Source of the DNA: Isoperla grammatica
Lineage: Eukaryota; Arthropoda; Insecta; Plecoptera; Perlodidae
Direction of reading: 5' to 3'
Assembly: GCA_945910005.1 (NCBI GenBank)
Contig: OX246748.1
Location: 15,665,368-15,729,367 of the forward strand
DNA length: 64,000 nucleotides
The position numbers were made by a program, and so were the translations under genes. Below, one piece after another: positions 34,986 to 47,049 of this stretch; position 1 is the first letter of the stretch; every line of letters starts with the position of its first letter. The notes under the pieces are model-generated. The model saw only the letters and a program-made list of their open reading frames with translations, was not told the origin of the DNA and ran no database searches.

Positions 34986-36522
34986 TATTTAAGTTAGATG
35001 TTGTGAGTTTATTTTACAAGCGATATGGATTAACAATTTTACATTAAGTATAAAATGTACATTGTTAACAAATTATGACACCACAAATTATGTTACCGCA
35101 CCCTTCTTAATATACAGTATATATTTAATTTCTACAATTTATTTTATATTATTTACAAATATATATAATTGTGCGTGTGCGTGTACGTGTGTGAAAATTG
35201 GTACAGCTTGTAATATTTTGAGTTAAATACAAGAAATATCAAACTTTCAAAAAATCCGGCGAACCTACATATTTAAATAAGACGGCAAATCCATCTTAGA
35301 AACGTTATATTAAGGCAGGGTAACTCTATTGCAGATTGAGGTCGATTGAGATGGCCAAGTCATGTTCTGTTAGGCCTAGTCCTGAAACGGTTGGTAGCGT
35401 GGATTATTCTACCCGATCCTAGCTTACTTTTGTGATTATCGCTTTAATTAATCAGCTTAACAATTTTCCTTTGTACGGTTGTACCTCTATTAATGATTTT
35501 TATATTAACTTAATTATATTTCAATTAGTTTTAAAGTGTTTTACTAGGTGTTCTGCAGGCGAGTGGTTCAGACTTGTCACCGGAGTCAAATTGCTGGTTC
35601 TTAACGCTCTGAATATTTCCTAATTAAATCCTAGATTAAAGGTGGAACTGTTTTCGATTTAATTTAACTCTGACTTTACGAAAAGTTAAATGACTAATCT
35701 TAATTAATTGTTTATAACGACAAGGACATAGCTGAAAGTTTACACACTTTTTGGCCCAAATTAACAGTGATCATTTTATTCATAGGTTTAAATAAATACA
35801 GAAGAACATTTTCAATTTGTAAATAATTACATAAATAATATGTATTAACAAAATGATGCGCAATTTAACTTTATCTGCAGATCACTTCTAAATATTTTAT
35901 TGGGAAATTGTGCATCATTAAGAAAATGAATTATTTAAAAATGGAACGATCCTAAACTTGTTACTCGCATTCAACAAATTTCAACAAAACAAAGCATGTT
36001 AAAGCTTTTTAGTTTTTCAATGGTGCGTAACGAATCAAAATCACTTAAATGATCACGTGACACTGAGTATCAACTGATATTGTTCGGATGGCCGCGGGCT
36101 GCTTCATAATATATACAACACGGATGAGTAACGCCTTATCAAATGACCTAGCTGGATCTGAAAGGGTTGATCTCCAGTGGTCATTTTTCATCTCCGAATG
36201 TGATATGACGTCATAAAGAGTTGTGATATGCATTCCATTCATCGGGCCGGTATCAGTCAGTGTATTTATATTAAAAAAGAAGATTTGTCATTGTTTCCGG
36301 GATCCGACCCGACGTACCGTGACGTGCGATGATGGAACGCTCGCACGTCCAAGACGGTTCGATAAATAACCCGAACTACGAACGTCTAGAACAGCTGGTG
36401 ACGTCAGCATCTGGGCGTGGAAACCGGTTTGTCGACCGTATGCGCTTATTTCTATCGTTAACTATGTGTTTGGTGGAGGTGCCGGGTCCATAATAAACAG
36501 GGAATAATACTACTAACAGTAA
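34986..36522. other. Noncoding stretch with CpG patch
   Basis: CREs at 36206 and 36399 frame a CpG-rich stretch (about 36300-36420). A TAGGCCTA is at 35371. No gene recognised. Confidence 0.45.
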
Positions 36523-36583
36523 CGCTGACGCTGACGCTGACGCTGACGCTGACGCTGACGCTGACGCTGACGCTGACGCTGAC
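36523..36583. repeat. (cgctga)10 hexanucleotide array
   Basis: About ten perfect copies, coding an alanine-serine run on the minus strand (69-codon frame) that I regard as an artefact. Confidence 0.95.
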
Positions 36584-36584
36584 A

Positions 36585-36800
36585 TCTCTTCCTTATAAAT
36601 GTTTCTTTGTTCCTAACAATATATCGGTTTTTCAGATGTTCTTAATTACCTTTTGTAATGTGATGTTGCTGGACACCTTTTGCACCTAATTAAGAACAGC
36701 TGCAAAATGGAAGTATTTATCGGAATAAGAAAGACATTTTTACGAAAGTGCATCTACAGGATGACATATTTTGATTTACATTTTGCACAACTAAAATACA
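36585..36800. mobile_element. MITE family B, copy 4
   Basis: Arms tgtttctttgttcctaacaa and ggaagtatttatcggaataa, core tgtaatgtgatgttgctgga, right flank ggatgacatattttgattta, all shared with copies 1 and 3. Confidence 0.75.
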
Positions 36801-36832
36801 TTTTAAAGCAATTTTATTAAAAAAGTAATTCT

Positions 36833-37024
36833 AATCTTGTCTTTGGTTTTGTATCAGCTACACAATGGGCTTAAAAAGTTTATAAAAAATCTTACGATCG
36901 ATATTTTATTTCTTTTGTAATTATTAATTATTAAATTATAAATAAAATAACAATCGTAACGATAAAAAACTGTGAACGATTTTAAATCCTTTGTTTAGGT
37001 GATACAAAACCAAAGACAGGATCA
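36833..37024. mobile_element. Foldback MITE
   Basis: tcttgtctttggttttgtat on the left pairs with atacaaaaccaaagacagga on the right. Pairing resumes inward over the AT-rich centre. About 190 bp. Confidence 0.8.
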
Positions 37025-37130
37025 AATCACTTCAATGTTCAATATTTGGAAGCGTTCCCATGACATAATAAAAAACATTACTTTTGGGCGGTTTTAATAC
37101 CTATTCACCTGAAGTAGTAAGCAAGCTCAC

Positions 37131-37279
37131 CTCATGGGAAATGAATACGTCTGCTTGGCCTTGGTTTTCACGTGCTAGCGTGCTCACCGTGAGAGCAAAC
37201 CCCTTAAAAGCGTAGCTATCGCCTTTCCAACCCGTTAGGTTTGATTCGGTCCTGATGTAATGACGCAGCCACAGCACAG
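37131..37279 (-). CDS. Candidate internal exon, product unknown
   Basis: On the minus strand a pyrimidine-rich acceptor (ccgtcttcgttcttgtcag) precedes 149 nt that end in a strong donor gag/gtgagc. Only one frame is open across it (phase 2 in, phase 0 out, 49 codons), including LTGWKGDSYAFKGFALTV and ARENQGQADVFISHE. The base composition is richer in GC than the flanks. I do not recognise the peptide, and no neighbouring exon was found. The 44-bp minisatellite would lie in the upstream intron. An open frame of this length by chance is not rare, so treat it as tentative. Confidence 0.25.
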
Positions 37280-37496
37280 CTGACAAGAACGAAGACGGAA
37301 GGTGTTATATATTTTATGAACACTACGGCAACACCGCCACACAACCCCTGTGTGTGAAGATCTATAGGAGAACTCTCGGGATACTTTCCGGCCCGATCCC
37401 ACGGGACGGTACTAGTTGGGAAAAATAAGCAACATCTTCATCAATAATGCAACAACGCTGTTAAATTTACAAGCCGTATAATCTTGAGAATGTGGA

Positions 37497-38997
37497 ACTC
37501 TCTTACCCTCCACAATGGCGCAGGTGAGTTCTGTGCTCGAACTCTCTGACTCTCCACAATGGCGCAGGTGAGTTCTATGCTCGAACTCTCTGACTCTCCA
37601 CAATGGCGCAGGTGACTTCTGTGCTCAAACTCTCTGACTCTCCACAATGGCACAGGTGAGTTCTGTGCTCGAACTCTCTGACTCTTCACAATGGCGCAGG
37701 AGAGTTCTGTGCTCGAATTCTCTTACTCTCCACAATGGCGCAGGAGAGTTCTGTGCTCGAATTCTCTTACTCTCCACAATGGCGCAGGTGAGTTCTGTGC
37801 TCGAACTCTCTGACTCTCCACAGTGGCACAGGTGAGTTCTATGCTCGTCCTCTCTGACAATCCACAATGGCGCAGGTGAGTTCTGTGCTCGAACTCTCTG
37901 ACTCTCCACAGTGGCACAGGTGAGTTCTATGCTCGTCCTCTCTGACAATCCACAATGGCGCAGGTGAGTTCTGTGCTCGAACCCTCTTACTCTCCACAAT
38001 GGCGCATGTGAGTTCTGTGCTCGAACTCTCTGACTCTCCACAATGGCGCAGGTGAGTTCTGTGCTCGAACCCTCTTACTCTCCACAATGGCGCAGGTGAG
38101 TTCTATGCTCGAACAGTCTTACTCTCCACAATGGCGCAGTGGAGTTCTGCGCTCGAACTTTCTGACTCCCCACAATGGCGCAGGTGAGTTCTGTGCTCGA
38201 ACTCTCTGACTCTCCACAATGGCGCAGGTGAGTTCTATGCTCGAACAGTCTTACTCTCCACAATGGCGCAGGTGAGTTTTGTGCTCGAATTCTCTTACTC
38301 TCCACAATGGCACAGGTGAGTTCTGTGCTCGAACTCTCTGACTCTCCACAGTGGCACAGGTGAGTTCTATGCTCGAACTCTCTGACTCTCCACAGTGGCA
38401 CAGGTGAGTTCTGTGCTCGAACTCTCTGACTCTCCACAGTGGCACAGGTGAGTTCTATGCTCAAATTCTCTTACTCTCCACAATGGCGCAGGTGAGTTCT
38501 GTGCTCGAACTCTCTGTCTCTCCACAATGGCGCAGGTGAGATCTGTGTTCGAACTCTCTTACTCTCCACAATGGCGCAGGTGAGCTCTGTGCTCGAATTC
38601 TCTTACTCTCCACAATGGCGCAGGTAAGTTCTGTGCTCGAACTCTCTGACTCTCCACAATGGCGCAGGTGAGTTCTGTGCTCGAACCCTCTTACTCTCCA
38701 CAATGGCGCAGGTGAGTTCTGCGCTCGAACTCTCTGACTCTCCACAATGGCGCAGGTGAGTTCTATACTCGATCTCTCTGACTCTTCACAATGCGCAAGT
38801 GAGTTCTGTGCTCGAACTCTCTTACTCTCCACAATGGCGCATGTGAGTTCTGTGCTCGAACTCTCTGACATTCCACAATGGCGCAGGTGAGTTCTGTGCT
38901 CAAACTCTCTTACTCTCCACAATGGCGCAGGTGTGTTCTGTGCTCGAACTCTCTGACTTTCCACAATGGCGCAGGTGAGTTTGTGCTTGAACTCTCT
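37497..38997. repeat. 44-bp minisatellite, about 34 copies
   Basis: Tandem units of ctctccacaatggcgcag plus gtgagttctgtgctcgaa plus ctctctga, exact period 44. Variants include cagtggcacag, tctatgctc, cttactctcc and an 88-bp dimer (gctcgtcctctctgacaatc type) repeated at 37821-37997. All minus-strand frames of up to 196 codons here are repeat translations. Nearly every unit contains cag/gtgagt on the plus strand. Confidence 0.98.
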
Positions 38998-39878
38998 TTC
39001 ACCTGTATCAGCCGACACAGTACTTATTAACGTGCTTGCGTGCGTGTACACTGTATCAAAGGGATTGAAGTAATTACAACTAATTGCTAGATAATTAGAC
39101 GGGCTGGGTCTTCATGGTACTTCTTATTACAGCTCGGAGTCAGCTTAAGAGTTGAACTAAAGAGGATGGAAGACAGGTTCCTTTTGTTAAGAGTCCCAAA
39201 GCACTGAGGGTAAATTATTACAAAAATGTCTTTGTTTTTCGTTAGAAATAGATGTTTTTTTTATGATATGTGTTTTATAATGTCTTAGATAAAGTTAGTG
39301 TAAGCTATCCGTGATTGGCCTACCGCGTTTAAGGGCCGTATGCACAGTCAACAGTGTCAATTCAAGTATAGGATTGTTGTTATAGAATTGTTTTATTACA
39401 TGTTATATTTTCCATTAGAAAAACAAACGCCATAGCTATCATAAACTTAACTCTATACTTACTCTCGACCGTCTTACTTCGTCTTACTTACTCGACTGTG
39501 CATCTCGACTGTAGTCTGTTTTAAGGGGACACTTTCGAAGTTTCGTGAACGAAGAACATTCAACAAATATGAACCGATGAATCTGGACCATTTTAATCAC
39601 GTACATCAAAACTTTAGTTTCACATTGCTATTTAAGTCAACATTTGATATCCTTTTTTGAGCATGTTGAATTTGTTTAGCACATTTTTCAGTACTGCGAT
39701 GGTGCTTGTAGAATCCAGAACTTAGAAGAAAATATATGACACAAACTAAGTAGGGTAATACGTCAAAAGCACACAAATCTAAAAACAGGTAAATTTCGTG
39801 TGAGATTTTCTCAATAGTGATGCCAATGAAACTAACGGTCGTTAACATTTTTCATTTTAATGGTAACAAAGTAATGTG
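38998..39878. other. Noncoding stretch
   Basis: Between 39338 and 39510 a weak inverted pair (tgcacagtcaa against tcgactgtgca) hints at another degenerate MITE. No gene recognised. Confidence 0.4.
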
Positions 39879-39879
39879 T

Positions 39880-39950
39880 CGCTCGTTAGTCTAGTATGTT
39901 TATTCCTGCTTTCAATGCAAAATATCCACGGTTCAACACCCGGTTCGTGT
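39880..39950 (+). pseudogene. Degenerate tRNA-like sequence
   Basis: An A-box-like tagtctagtat (39887-39897), anticodon-arm-like tgctttcaatgca, and a B-box-like ggttcaacacc (39930-39940) have tRNA spacing and are followed by a T5 run near 39950 that could end Pol III transcription. Acceptor and T-stem pairing are broken, so it is a tRNA pseudogene or SINE head. The loop would give anticodon tca, which argues further against a working tRNA. Confidence 0.4.
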
Positions 39951-40261
39951 TTTTCTTTTAATCTTTAGAAATGTATATATATCATTTGAAACTGGTATTC
40001 ATATAAACGGTGACTTTGAAGCCGTCATATCAGCAAAGCAAAATTATACAAATGTCTCCTCTGAAAATCAGTTCGTTTAACTTAGTGGGTAGCCTAGAAA
40101 TAGAAATTAATTTTTGTATTTATTTCATTAATATCCACTTATGAATGACACTACAAAAAAAAACGAACACAAACTCATACCACTTTTAACTTATTACACA
40201 GATCCTCTCTTCATTTTCTAAATAGAGAACACGAAATGTACTAATCGACGATTATCAGAAT

Positions 40262-40452
40262 TGCCGTAGAGGGCCGTGATTAATTCTATCTAAGGGTCCT
40301 TGATAGATCTATGACAACAATGCTCAACAATAACAACTACTTTTCAAATGTTATGTTAAGGTGCATTTTCACTCTTGCGCATTGTTGTCATTGAAGATCT
40401 AAAATTCCGTGATTAATTATATCTAAGGATCCTTGATCAATTCTGAAAAAGG
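40262..40452. mobile_element. MITE family A, copy 3
   Basis: Two direct copies of ccgtgattaatt-tatctaagg-tccttgat flank the hairpin core (atgacaacaatgc ... gcattgttgtcat). Confidence 0.78.
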
Positions 40453-40461
40453 TATATTCAG

Positions 40462-40606
40462 GTGCAGTCTTACAATGTCCCAATAACTACTTATTCGTCG
40501 AATAGCTTGTTCTCTCTATGGCAACGACCAATAAAAACCCTTGCAATCCTTCAAGTATCATAATTGCTACAAATAACTTTGTTATTACGAGATTGTAAGA
40601 CCTCTG
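40462..40606. mobile_element. MITE family E, copy 2
   Basis: cagtcttacaatgtcccaat at the left and gagattgtaagacctc at the right; the interior matches copy 1 in reverse (tattcgtcgaatagcttgtt, ccaataaaaaccctt). It directly follows MITE A, as in the 34.7-35.0 kb pair but with flipped order. Confidence 0.72.
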
Positions 40607-41120
40607 TGAAGGAAGGCCCCTTTCACTTCTTGTGTTACTTACAACATCGATGGCAACAGGTTCCTAAACATCGTTCTATCAGTCTCGACACATCGTTTCA
40701 ACCTGCCTTGTCGGTTGATAAACATGAGATTCTCGGCCAGCTATCTAATCAACTCATTAGCATATATTAACTTAATATATTATTGATGGGGATTGCGGTC
40801 GAGCGCTGAAACGCGGACACCCGTGTGTTGTAGGGATACGAGTCTATCTCTGTGTGTCTAACATGATTGATCAGCCTGTCGCTTATAACACAATGGCCGT
40901 GTGTGTGCCTCGATAGCAGCAAGGCAGATATATAGTGGAAGAATGTTGCCTGGTAACTGGTATAATACACTTCCGCGCGCGAAATATGTATAATAGGGAA
41001 CATTTTACAGCGTACGTATTATTATGAGCCTCGTAGCAATGATGGTAAGAGATTCGGCGTTTACATGTATCCCAGTATGTTTAGTCACATTGTCATTCGT
41101 AACATCTTTGTGACTCTGGT

Positions 41121-41215
41121 TTTTTGTTTTGTGTTTTGTGTTTTGTGTTTTGTGTTTTATGTTTTGTGTTTTGTGTTTTGTATTTTGTATTTTGTGTTTT
41201 GTATTTCGTATTTTG
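41121..41215. repeat. (ttttgtg)n array
   Basis: Imperfect heptamer array, source of a phenylalanine/valine/cysteine-rich 115-codon artefact frame. Confidence 0.95.
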
Positions 41216-44200
41216 TACTTTGTACATTTAATGATGTTTGGGTCGTCATATTACTATGTTTAACATGTTTCCATTATCTTTTCCCGGTTTTATTATATAA
41301 TTTTATACGTTTATTGCTATATTTAGTTTTTAGTTATTTTAATATGGATTGGCAGTCATTAATAGTGTTTGGAGCTGAGCTCTATTCTGCCAACCCATAT
41401 TCAGTATTGTAAATATTAAAAGGAATATTAAATAAATAAAATAAAGAGATAAGGCTAATTTCTGAACTGGGAACCGCTCCCAGGTCTTCTGCATTAGAGA
41501 TAGGAAAAAAATCAAAGCCACAGTTGTGTTTTGTCTTCTGTCGTGTTTGTGTTTCTTTGTTATGTTCGTCTGAGGTTCTCTGAGCAATGTTGACGGTGCA
41601 ATCCATGATCTGCTCGAGTTCACTTCATCCGCTCCAATAATCAGCTGAACGAATACTCCAAAAACTGAATAAAATAATAAAATATTGCCAGAGAATTTTC
41701 AACCAGCTCAATCTTTTGAACAGCGTTGGATTGTTTTTAGTCTTAAAGTTTGAAATATGATGTATATTACGTCATAAAACCTTGCTTCCGAGAAAATGTT
41801 GAAACTCTATCAAAGTTCGTAACTGTGCCCCGGGTAATATTATAGACGGCGAAATTAAGGAACTCAAACTAGATTTCAAATAATTGAATGCAAAGTTGTG
41901 GATCTGCCATAATAATATACTTTTTCTTTGTATATCTTAGTCACGGATTGTCATAGAAACTTTCAATTCAAACAAAGTTAATTTAGTCCCTTGATCGGCT
42001 TTGATGTAAAACGAGGACAAGGTTTCATCCATACGCTCGCATTTAACGATAATTCTTCAAAGTGTAGGCTACATTGTTAAATGCTATTGGTCTATATTAA
42101 ATGATTTACATCGACTTAAATAATATATTTTGGTATTTAATTTATAAGATCAAACTGTAATTTATTAAGTTTTATTTTTGCCACCGGTTCTTTAACTTAC
42201 GCTACGATTTAAGTTAAGCGTATCGTGAATGAAGAATGACTTATATATTATGTATGTACTGGAGTTTTACCGCCTGGAAAATAAAAACGATAATACAATT
42301 CACATTTAAATGTAGTGAACATGGTGTGAATGCGAACGCGTAATACGGAAATGTGTTTGAATTTGATTACCGTTGAATTTAGAGTGAGGTGATCCCATGT
42401 ACTCTACAATATAGAATGCCCTCTGTATACGACAAACGGATTATGTAGGCACGTGCTTTACATTGGCGTACATGCCTGAGTGCAATCTCTTCTCTTTTTA
42501 TCACTTAGCAGAATTTTCGGGTTATATATAAAAACCCTCGTGACATTCTGTAGCGTAATTACTGAATGCGTATACCAATTACAGGTTTTATAAAGTTAAA
42601 ACCTCGGAGTGAGGGAGGCATCTTGCCATGTTATTTGGCGTTTATGTGAAACGAGGCAGTTACATCAAAGGAAATGTAATGTGCTTTATTTTCTTGCTAA
42701 ACGTTGTATTTATCTAGCTTAACCCTTAATTCTCTTCAAACGTTACAGTATTACACTCAAAATAATTAATTAATTTAATTCATTCTTAATATTAGTTAGA
42801 GTTAGTTACATTATATTAGGTAAAATTCAACGTTTGAGAGAAACAACTTTAATTTAAAGCTTACTTGATTAATATAGGTCTCAAGTCTTTATATAAATCC
42901 TATGTTCACTTATTGCCCCACGAAAAATTTAAGAACACATACATTTATTTTTTATATTTTCATTTTTTTAAATATTTTTTATGTATTTTTTTTTTATATT
43001 TATTACAAAAAATTAAGAACACATCCATGTAGATTTCCGCCACCTGGAATACATGTAATAAAATGTTTTTCGGGTGAACTATTGAAGCTTTGTGTACACT
43101 GACGTTTTTTTGCAAGGTGACTGTCAGTTCCTATTATGTACATTACATTGTTATATTAGATGACTTACATATATTATGTATGTATTTCCGCGACCGTTTC
43201 CACTTAAACAATATTGCGGATTGCATCTACTTGTACTGAAGTTGATCTGCTACAAACAAAAATACAAAACTCAAAATTAATTAAAACTGTTTAATTAAAA
43301 TGTATCCCTAGAACGGAATGAATTCAGTTGATCGCTACGCAAAGCGGCCTGACATGCAAGAGATAGATAGGAATCAAAACAAGTTTTTTGTTTTTATTCT
43401 TGTTTTGTCATCACTGTTTCATTAAACACTTTTCCATTTGACCAGACTACACACGAGGGAACACAATCAACAAACGCATACGTTCCTATTGGCCAAAATT
43501 AAAACAAATGATTTAAAAAAATCGTTTGTGACAGATTTTCGCAAATGATGTATTCAAAATCCATCACCCTATGTACATCTTGTTATTTGAGTGTCAAAAC
43601 CATTCTGGATCTGATAGGGGGGGGGGGGGGCCTATCTACACTTGTATCCCGTCGACCGACAAGCTCATTATGTAACATTACCTCTCCTCAGTTTTCAACA
43701 AATTAATTAATCTCATTCCGAAACACATTTCCACCATTCAGACAAACTTTCCCATTTTATTTAGTAATTAATTACTCGTAAATGTACCGTTTCTTGATTG
43801 CCACACCATTAAGCGCACGGCGCGGCATCTTGTTACTTAAGACGAAATCGATTGAACTCACTCTTTGTGATAAACTCGACATAAAAACGTAAAAGCATCT
43901 TCTTACAATTAATCTTGAATCCTGTCATCAGGTTCTACTTTAGTTGTAGATGAAGTTGATGCGCGCGCACACTTTGTCCGGTCGGGGTGACACCCGTCCT
44001 AGGCCAAGTGACGTCACGATGACAAATGATCGTAGCCAGAGTCCAATCTGTCATATCGTCCACTAATGGTTAACTGTCAATGGAGAATGCCACTTTCCCA
44101 GCATACCTACCTTGTGTGGCCTCAATTACTACATGTACACAATCATGGCACTTGCATTGCACAGGGTGTTGGAGAACTTGCTTCACTATCCAGGTGGCGA

Positions 44201-44491
44201 TGAACTTTACATTATTTATTAAGGTTAGGTTAAACAGTAGATTGTCGTGCGGGAAACGTATTTCCAGGGATAGGCATGATATAATGAGGTCAATATCTCC
44301 TAAAATAACACAGATAGAAGCACGATTCAAAATTTGTTTGAAAGAAAACTCTTTATCTAATATTCTGTATTTGTATACTTACAAAGTATAATTATCCCGG
44401 GATATGAGGTTAAGTAAACCTCTGTAAAACGCGTATTTCTACGACTGCATCCAAACTACGTTAAATAATTATTGAAAATTTCTGAAATTTT
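41216..44491. other. Noncoding stretch
   Basis: No gene is recognised in 3.3 kb. Small features: an inverted pair tatggattggcag / ctgccaacccata (41344-41400), a hairpin acaaatgattt / aaatcgtttgt near 43503, poly-G 43617-43630, and a CRE at 44009. Confidence 0.5.
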
Positions 44492-44969
44492 GTTCAGAAG
44501 TAGTCATGTTACCGCTAAAACATGTGTCTTAACTTACAATCCTCACGTCTTAACTGATAACAGGATTTCTCTCTAATTTAACGTCCAAGTATAAAAGTTT
44601 CAAATTGATGACTTTCATTACTAAAACACTAGATATTAATCTTGAAAGAGTATATACAAAATTATAAAATATGTAAATTTGTACACAATGTAGTTTCAAT
44701 TTGTACAAATTAATATAGTTTATCATTTTCCACAAACACACAATGTAGCACAATGTAAGCACAATGTAAGCACAATGTGTACACATTTATATAGTTTATC
44801 ATTTGTTATATACTCTTTCAAGATTAATATCTTGTATTTTCGTAATGAGAGTAATCAATTTAACACTTTTGTACTCTGACGTAAAACTAAAGCTAAAACT
44901 AAAACTATAAAGAAAACTAGGCGTGAGGAGTAGACGCATGTTTTAGCGGTAAAATGACTACTTCCGAAC
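44492..44969. mobile_element. 478-bp foldback element
   Basis: Ends gttcagaagtagtcatgtta and, complemented, gttcggaagtagtcatttta, then accgctaaaacatg on both arms. Inner pairing includes gatattaatcttgaaagagt with its mirror at 44813. The centre has three tandem gcacaatgtaa units. No coding capacity. Confidence 0.85.
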
Positions 44970-45110
44970 GTCTTAACACATTTTAATCGTGCAAAAGGAG
45001 TGACACGTCTGTTTATTTTGATGGGATTGGGGGTGGCCTATTCTTGAAAGTTGTCACGGTGTTACAATACTCAATTTAAGTAATATCTAGGTTGTTATCA
45101 CCTGCTATTG

Positions 45111-45425
45111 GCTGATTGCTGTGGAAGACCGCGTGGAAAACATTCAAAGTGAGTATTGCCACCCTGAAAACTTTCAGAAATAGCCCCACCCTGCTGGGCC
45201 ACTCAAGACATAACATTTTACACGCTCTTTCAATATGCTATGAAACGAATACCCTCCGATAAATGATTAAACTACAGTCAATAAACAAGTTGAAGATAAA
45301 CACTGTTTTCAACTTATCGTTTCAAAGCATATTATTGGTGCTTTCCAAGGTCTGCACAACTTATACGAAAGATACAAAGATCATTGCAATATAACCTTGT
45401 CGAATAACGTCTTTCCACAGCAACC
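45111..45425. mobile_element. Probable MITE
   Basis: Outer tgctgtggaagac pairs with gtctttccacagca; inner aatatgctatgaaacga pairs with tcgtttcaaagcatatt. About 315 bp, weaker than other cases. Confidence 0.5.
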
Positions 45426-45584
45426 ATGTGGATGCTGACGTCATGTTGACTGAGGCATTGGGCAATCAAATATCAGTATTTGAAAAGACAACCGCTGATT
45501 GGCTCCGACTCACTCATCTATGACATCAGCATTCACAAGGTTGCTATGGAAACATTTAAGATGATCATGATGATGATGATTTTG

Positions 45585-45865
45585 ATCTTGGTTTACGTCC
45601 CTTATTTTTGCAATTTTTGCTAATTGAGACGATTAGTTGGTGACATATGAAGATGAAAAACGTGACATGTCCGAATCAGATCCATTGCACATCGCGGGGG
45701 TCGTCATAAGAAGAGTCCAGCAAGGGAAGGTAGGGCCAAGTGGGAAGAGCAATCTTCAGTGAGACAGTGGAAGGAAAGGGACAGGGTGTCCTTTCGTCGC
45801 TTCTTACGACTAGCAGAGTCGGTCTGGGCCTATTCTTCCCCGGGCTCAGACGGGTCGGAACCGCT
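45585..45865 (-). mobile_element. SINE family D, diverged copy
   Basis: Shares gagacgat, tccgaatcagatccattg, gtcgtcat, gagtccagcaa, cttacgactagcagagt and gggcctattcttccccgggc with the 47.6-kb copy. Reverse-oriented. Confidence 0.85.
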
Positions 45866-46975
45866 TCAGAAAGGCGTCTCATTGAAAGGATAGGAAAGGA
45901 AAACGAACACGGAGAATATTCTTAGAATGGTGCACCAACCTGGCTAAAATGGCCGGTCACACGTCCAACGCGCATGCGTGAGCGTTCAGAGCGCTGATTG
46001 GCTGTGAGTGCGACGTAACCCTAGAACCCTCGTGTCTGGGCCTGGGCTACGCTTAGGTCAGACTATGTTGTGATGTTGCACAGTTGCAGAGACCTAAGAG
46101 CTTGCGGTGAGGTCAGGTCTTGGTAGATCAGTTTTCCTCTTCGAAACTTGTTCTCCTGTAATGGCGCTTTGTCTCGTTATAATTGACCTTAATTAAGGGT
46201 GAATCACCGTTTAATCAAAGGCCGCGGACGCTCTTATGTGTTCATATACAACAGGTGTGTTCGATCATACTGGGCATAGGCTGAGATTATATTCTCTGGC
46301 ACTCAAACAATGTTTTAGAAAAAATGTGTATTATTATCATTATTGTTGTTTTATTGTTGCAATAGATACAAACTTGGTCAAAGCCAGAGTATACATGTTG
46401 TACGGACATAAATGTCAATTATTTCAACTTATTCAACTTTTGGTTTTATTAAACTCTCCTTAAAACTATTTAAATATATCATTGTTCATATTATTTCTCC
46501 AGGACCAACTGTGGATGCTTTATTTTATGTACGGTCGTGGCCGATTTGTACTCGTCTTTTTTTTGGAGGGGGGGGGGGGAGCTATGGAGATTGTTTTAAG
46601 CGGCTGGAAAAATATCTGACAGAAATTAAACCTGTATACATGAAGACGTTGAGGTAATATATTTTTCTCAATAGATATTATGTATACTACACGGGTTTTT
46701 GAAATTTAAACAAGAGTACTGTGAAAAAGCGCCTAGGCTAGCCTAGCCTCCAAATAAAAGTGCCTAGGCGGCGCCTAAGCCCGCCTAGACTCGAATACAC
46801 CACTGTATATATATACTTACCCAGTTTATATCTTAACTTCTAGGATATTTGATTATTGAATTTGACTCTATCTTAAAGCAGGGCTGCACGTGCATTAAAG
46901 TTTCATAATTGCTGAAAATTGAAGCTGTTAAACAACGCGCTTTCATCAGAGTTCAACTTTCTGACCGCCAACAGC
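45866..46975. other. Noncoding stretch
   Basis: Poly-G 46568-46579 and a cctagg-rich segment at 46728-46795 (gcctaggcggcgcctaagcc). No gene recognised. Confidence 0.45.
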
Positions 46976-47049
46976 TGACGTCACACTGACGTCCTCTCAA
47001 CGCTTTTCTGACGTCACACTGACGTCCTCTCAACGCTTTTCTGACGTCA
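46976..47049. promoter_or_regulatory. Three CRE palindromes in a 33-bp tandem repeat
   Basis: TGACGTCA at 46976, 47009 and 47042, exactly 33 bp apart, with a half-site tgacgtcc between each pair. The unit continues tctcaacgcttttc. Confidence 0.6.

Noticed and set aside
35540..35600. Leu/Ser tRNA-like gcgagtggttcagacttg
   Set aside because: The B box is poor (ggttcttaacg) and no cloverleaf can be drawn.
38461..39051. 196-codon minus-strand frame and companions of 64-138 codons at 37412-38464
   Set aside because: Pure translation of the 44-bp minisatellite. Because 44 is not a multiple of three, all frames rotate through the same peptide; no gene is needed.
39133..39207. Possible terminal exon after acceptor ttcttattacag (25 codons then stop)
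   Set aside because: A good acceptor, but the frame is too short, no upstream exon was found and there is no polyadenylation signal close by.
45740..45925. Frames of 60-82 codons over the SINE copies (45.7 and 47.7-48.1 kb)
   Set aside because: They recur only because the SINE recurs, and they are present on both strands as shadows.
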